From assembly GCA_951813075.1 (NCBI GenBank), contig OX638343.1, forward strand, positions 800,149-864,148: a DNA stretch of 64,000 nucleotides, read 5' to 3'. Position 1 is the first letter of the stretch. Every line of letters begins with the position of its first letter. The DNA is from Arenicellales bacterium. Lineage in GTDB: Bacteria; Pseudomonadota; Gammaproteobacteria; Arenicellales; JAJDZL01. This document shows, one piece after another, positions 62,673-64,000 of the stretch. The notes under the pieces are model-generated. The model made no database searches. It worked only from the letters and a program-made list of their open reading frames with translations, and was not told the DNA's origin. A program made the translations under genes and the position numbers.

Positions 62673-64000
62673 TCAAGTGCGGCGCCACACTGTCGTGCCG
62701 TTTGGACGATCCTCAATCTCCACTCCCAACTGAGCCAGCTGATCCCTGATCCGATCCGCGGTTGCAAAATCCCGCTCGTGACGGGCATTTTCCCGCTGCT
62801 TGACAAGCACTCCAATACCATCGTTTTTATCGTCCGAAATCCCACCAACTCCTAAAAATCTGGAAGGTTCCATTTGCGCCAAACCCAAAGACCCAGCCAG
62901 TTGCAACAAAGTATTTCTTAATATATCAATCCGTTCGGACAATCCAGATTCGACAGATTTGTTCAATTCCCGAACACAATCGAAAATTACCGCGAGACCA
63001 TCTGGCGTGTTGAAATCGTCATCCATTGCGGCGTGAAATCTAGCGCATAGTCGGGAATCTGTTTCGGTAACCGAAGAAGTACCGCTTTCTGCGGCTTTGT
63101 ATAAAGACATATAGATTCGTCTCAATGCAAGTCTTGCATTGTCCAAGCTATCATCACTGTAATTTAGCGGGCTTCGGTAATGGCTGGATAAAAATACATA
63201 CCGCAGGATTTCTCCGATCCTGATCCTGTCGCTATCCATTTCGAGAACTTCTCGAATAGTCAAAAAATTCTGCAATGACTTGGACATTTTTTCAGCGTTG
63301 ATCTGCAAATAGCCGTTGTGCATCCACAGATTTACAAATTTTCCACTACTGACACCTTCAGATTGGGCAATCTCATTTTCGTGATGTGGAAACAGCAGAT
63401 CCATACCTCCGCCATGAATGTCAAAATGGTTGCCAAGCAAACTGGTCGACATCGCTGAGCACTCGATGTGCCAACCTGGTCGTCCATCACCCCAAGGTGA
63501 TGGCCATTTCGGTTCGTCGGGTTTGGAATGCTTCCAAAGAACGAAGTCAATAGGATCTTCCTTTTCCTCATCGGGTTCCACTCGAGCACCGACTCGCAAA
63601 TCATCGAGTTTTTCTCCGGATAGCTGACCGTAGTTTTCGAACATTCGGGTTCGGTAATAGACATCACCATTGTCTGCCGGATAAGCGTAACCTTTCTCAA
63701 CCAAACGAGAAATCATGTCGACAATTTCAGGAATGTATTCTGTAGCACGAGGTTCATAATCCGGTTTTATTATTGACAATGCGTCAAGATCCTCATTCAT
63801 GTATTCAATAAAACGAGTGGTCAAAGACTGAATTGACTCTCCAATATCGTTCGCTCTCTTGATGATCTTGTCGTCAATGTCCGTAATATTTCGGACATAC
63901 CTGACTTGGTAGCCCCGATAGCGAAGATACCGAACTACCGAGTCGAAGGCGACCATGACTCGCGCATGCCCGAGATGACAGTAGTCATACACGGTCATTC
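62673..64000 (-). CDS. cysS: Cysteinyl-tRNA synthetase (partial, N-terminus off window)
   Basis: The frame stays open to the window edge; normally about 30 residues precede the visible MTVYDYCHLGHARVMVAFD, which holds the HIGH-type motif (HLGHA). Then GWHIECSAMS with zinc ligands, HHENEIAQSEG, and KMSKSLQNF. The C-terminal anticodon-binding domain ends WRRT. It attaches Cys to tRNA-Cys. Confidence 0.95.
   Translation of the reverse strand, partial: MTVYDYCHLGHARVMVAFDSVVRYLRYRGYQVRYVRNITDIDDKIIKRANDIGESIQSLTTRFIEYMNEDLDALSIIKPDYEPRATEYIPEIVDMISRLVEKGYAYPADNGDVYYRTRMFENYGQLSGEKLDDLRVGARVEPDEEKEDPIDFVLWKHSKPDEPKWPSPWGDGRPGWHIECSAMSTSLLGNHFDIHGGGMDLLFPHHENEIAQSEGVSSGKFVNLWMHNGYLQINAEKMSKSLQNFLTIREVLEMDSDRIRIGEILRYVFLSSHYRSPLNYSDDSLDNARLALRRIYMSLYKAAESGTSSVTETDSRLCARFHAAMDDDFNTPDGLAVIFDCVRELNKSVESGLSERIDILRNTLLQLAGSLGLAQMEPSRFLGVGGISDDKNDGIGVLVKQRENARHERDFATADRIRDQLAQLGVEIEDRPNGTTVWRRT

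Noticed and set aside
1..64000. CRISPR arrays, tRNA or rRNA genes
   Set aside because: No regularly spaced repeats were seen, and no T-loop/cloverleaf or rRNA signatures were noticed on either strand by eye.

Overview
The window looks like a chromosomal segment of a marine gammaproteobacterium. Two blocks support this: mltD next to a class I methyltransferase, rnhA and dnaQ, and the run ilvI-ilvH-ilvC-psd-pssA with leuA nearby. A marine lifestyle is suggested by a DddP-type DMSP lyase, an Mrp-type Na+/H+ antiporter operon, a polyamine-type ABC importer and a fused corrinoid methyltransferase. Several accessory genes are decayed, including two toxins, the glycerol uptake and oxidation genes, a DUF4143 ATPase and mobile-element remnants. 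That decay could reflect genome erosion, for example in a host-associated lineage (inference), or it could partly be assembly indels.

Layout. 1-4.4 kb: partial hydroxyacid dehydrogenase, secreted FKBP isomerase, Trm112-like protein, ATP sulfurylase, DAHP synthase. 4.6-10.5 kb: broken higBA, an old-yellow-enzyme family oxidoreductase, a collapsed glp locus (glpS/glpT and glpD remnants before an intact glpK), and broken fitAB. 10.5-16.9 kb: alpha/beta hydrolase, SDR, EF-G-like GTPase, then allantoin breakdown by PuuE and an allantoicase-ureidoglycolate lyase fusion. 17.1-30.3 kb: dimethylformamidase-type large subunit, an APH-fold kinase, DddP, a VOC protein, polyamine-type SBP and two permeases with no ATPase, a TauD-type dioxygenase, a DUF4143 pseudogene and a GMC oxidoreductase. 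Together these point to scavenging of small organic nitrogen and sulfur compounds.

30.3-37.5 kb: an operon of an M19 dipeptidase with two poorly characterised proteins, an orphan DNA methyltransferase, an amidase, and a SABATH-family carboxyl methyltransferase that converges on the amidase. 37.6-45.1 kb: a ten-gene non-canonical Mrp operon behind a leader that can fold into a pseudoknotted RNA. 45.2-52.2 kb: crcB, dnaQ, rnhA, methyltransferase, mltD, family-4 uracil-DNA glycosylase, and leuA preceded by a short leader ORF with six consecutive leucine codons (transcription attenuation). 52.8-56.7 kb: UroD/corrinoid fusion methyltransferase, an unknown secreted protein, and DUF6788 and serine recombinase remnants. 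57.0-64.0 kb: pssA, psd, ilvC, ilvH, ilvI and partial cysS.

All family names were assigned by reading translated sequence from memory of the families. No database search was run.
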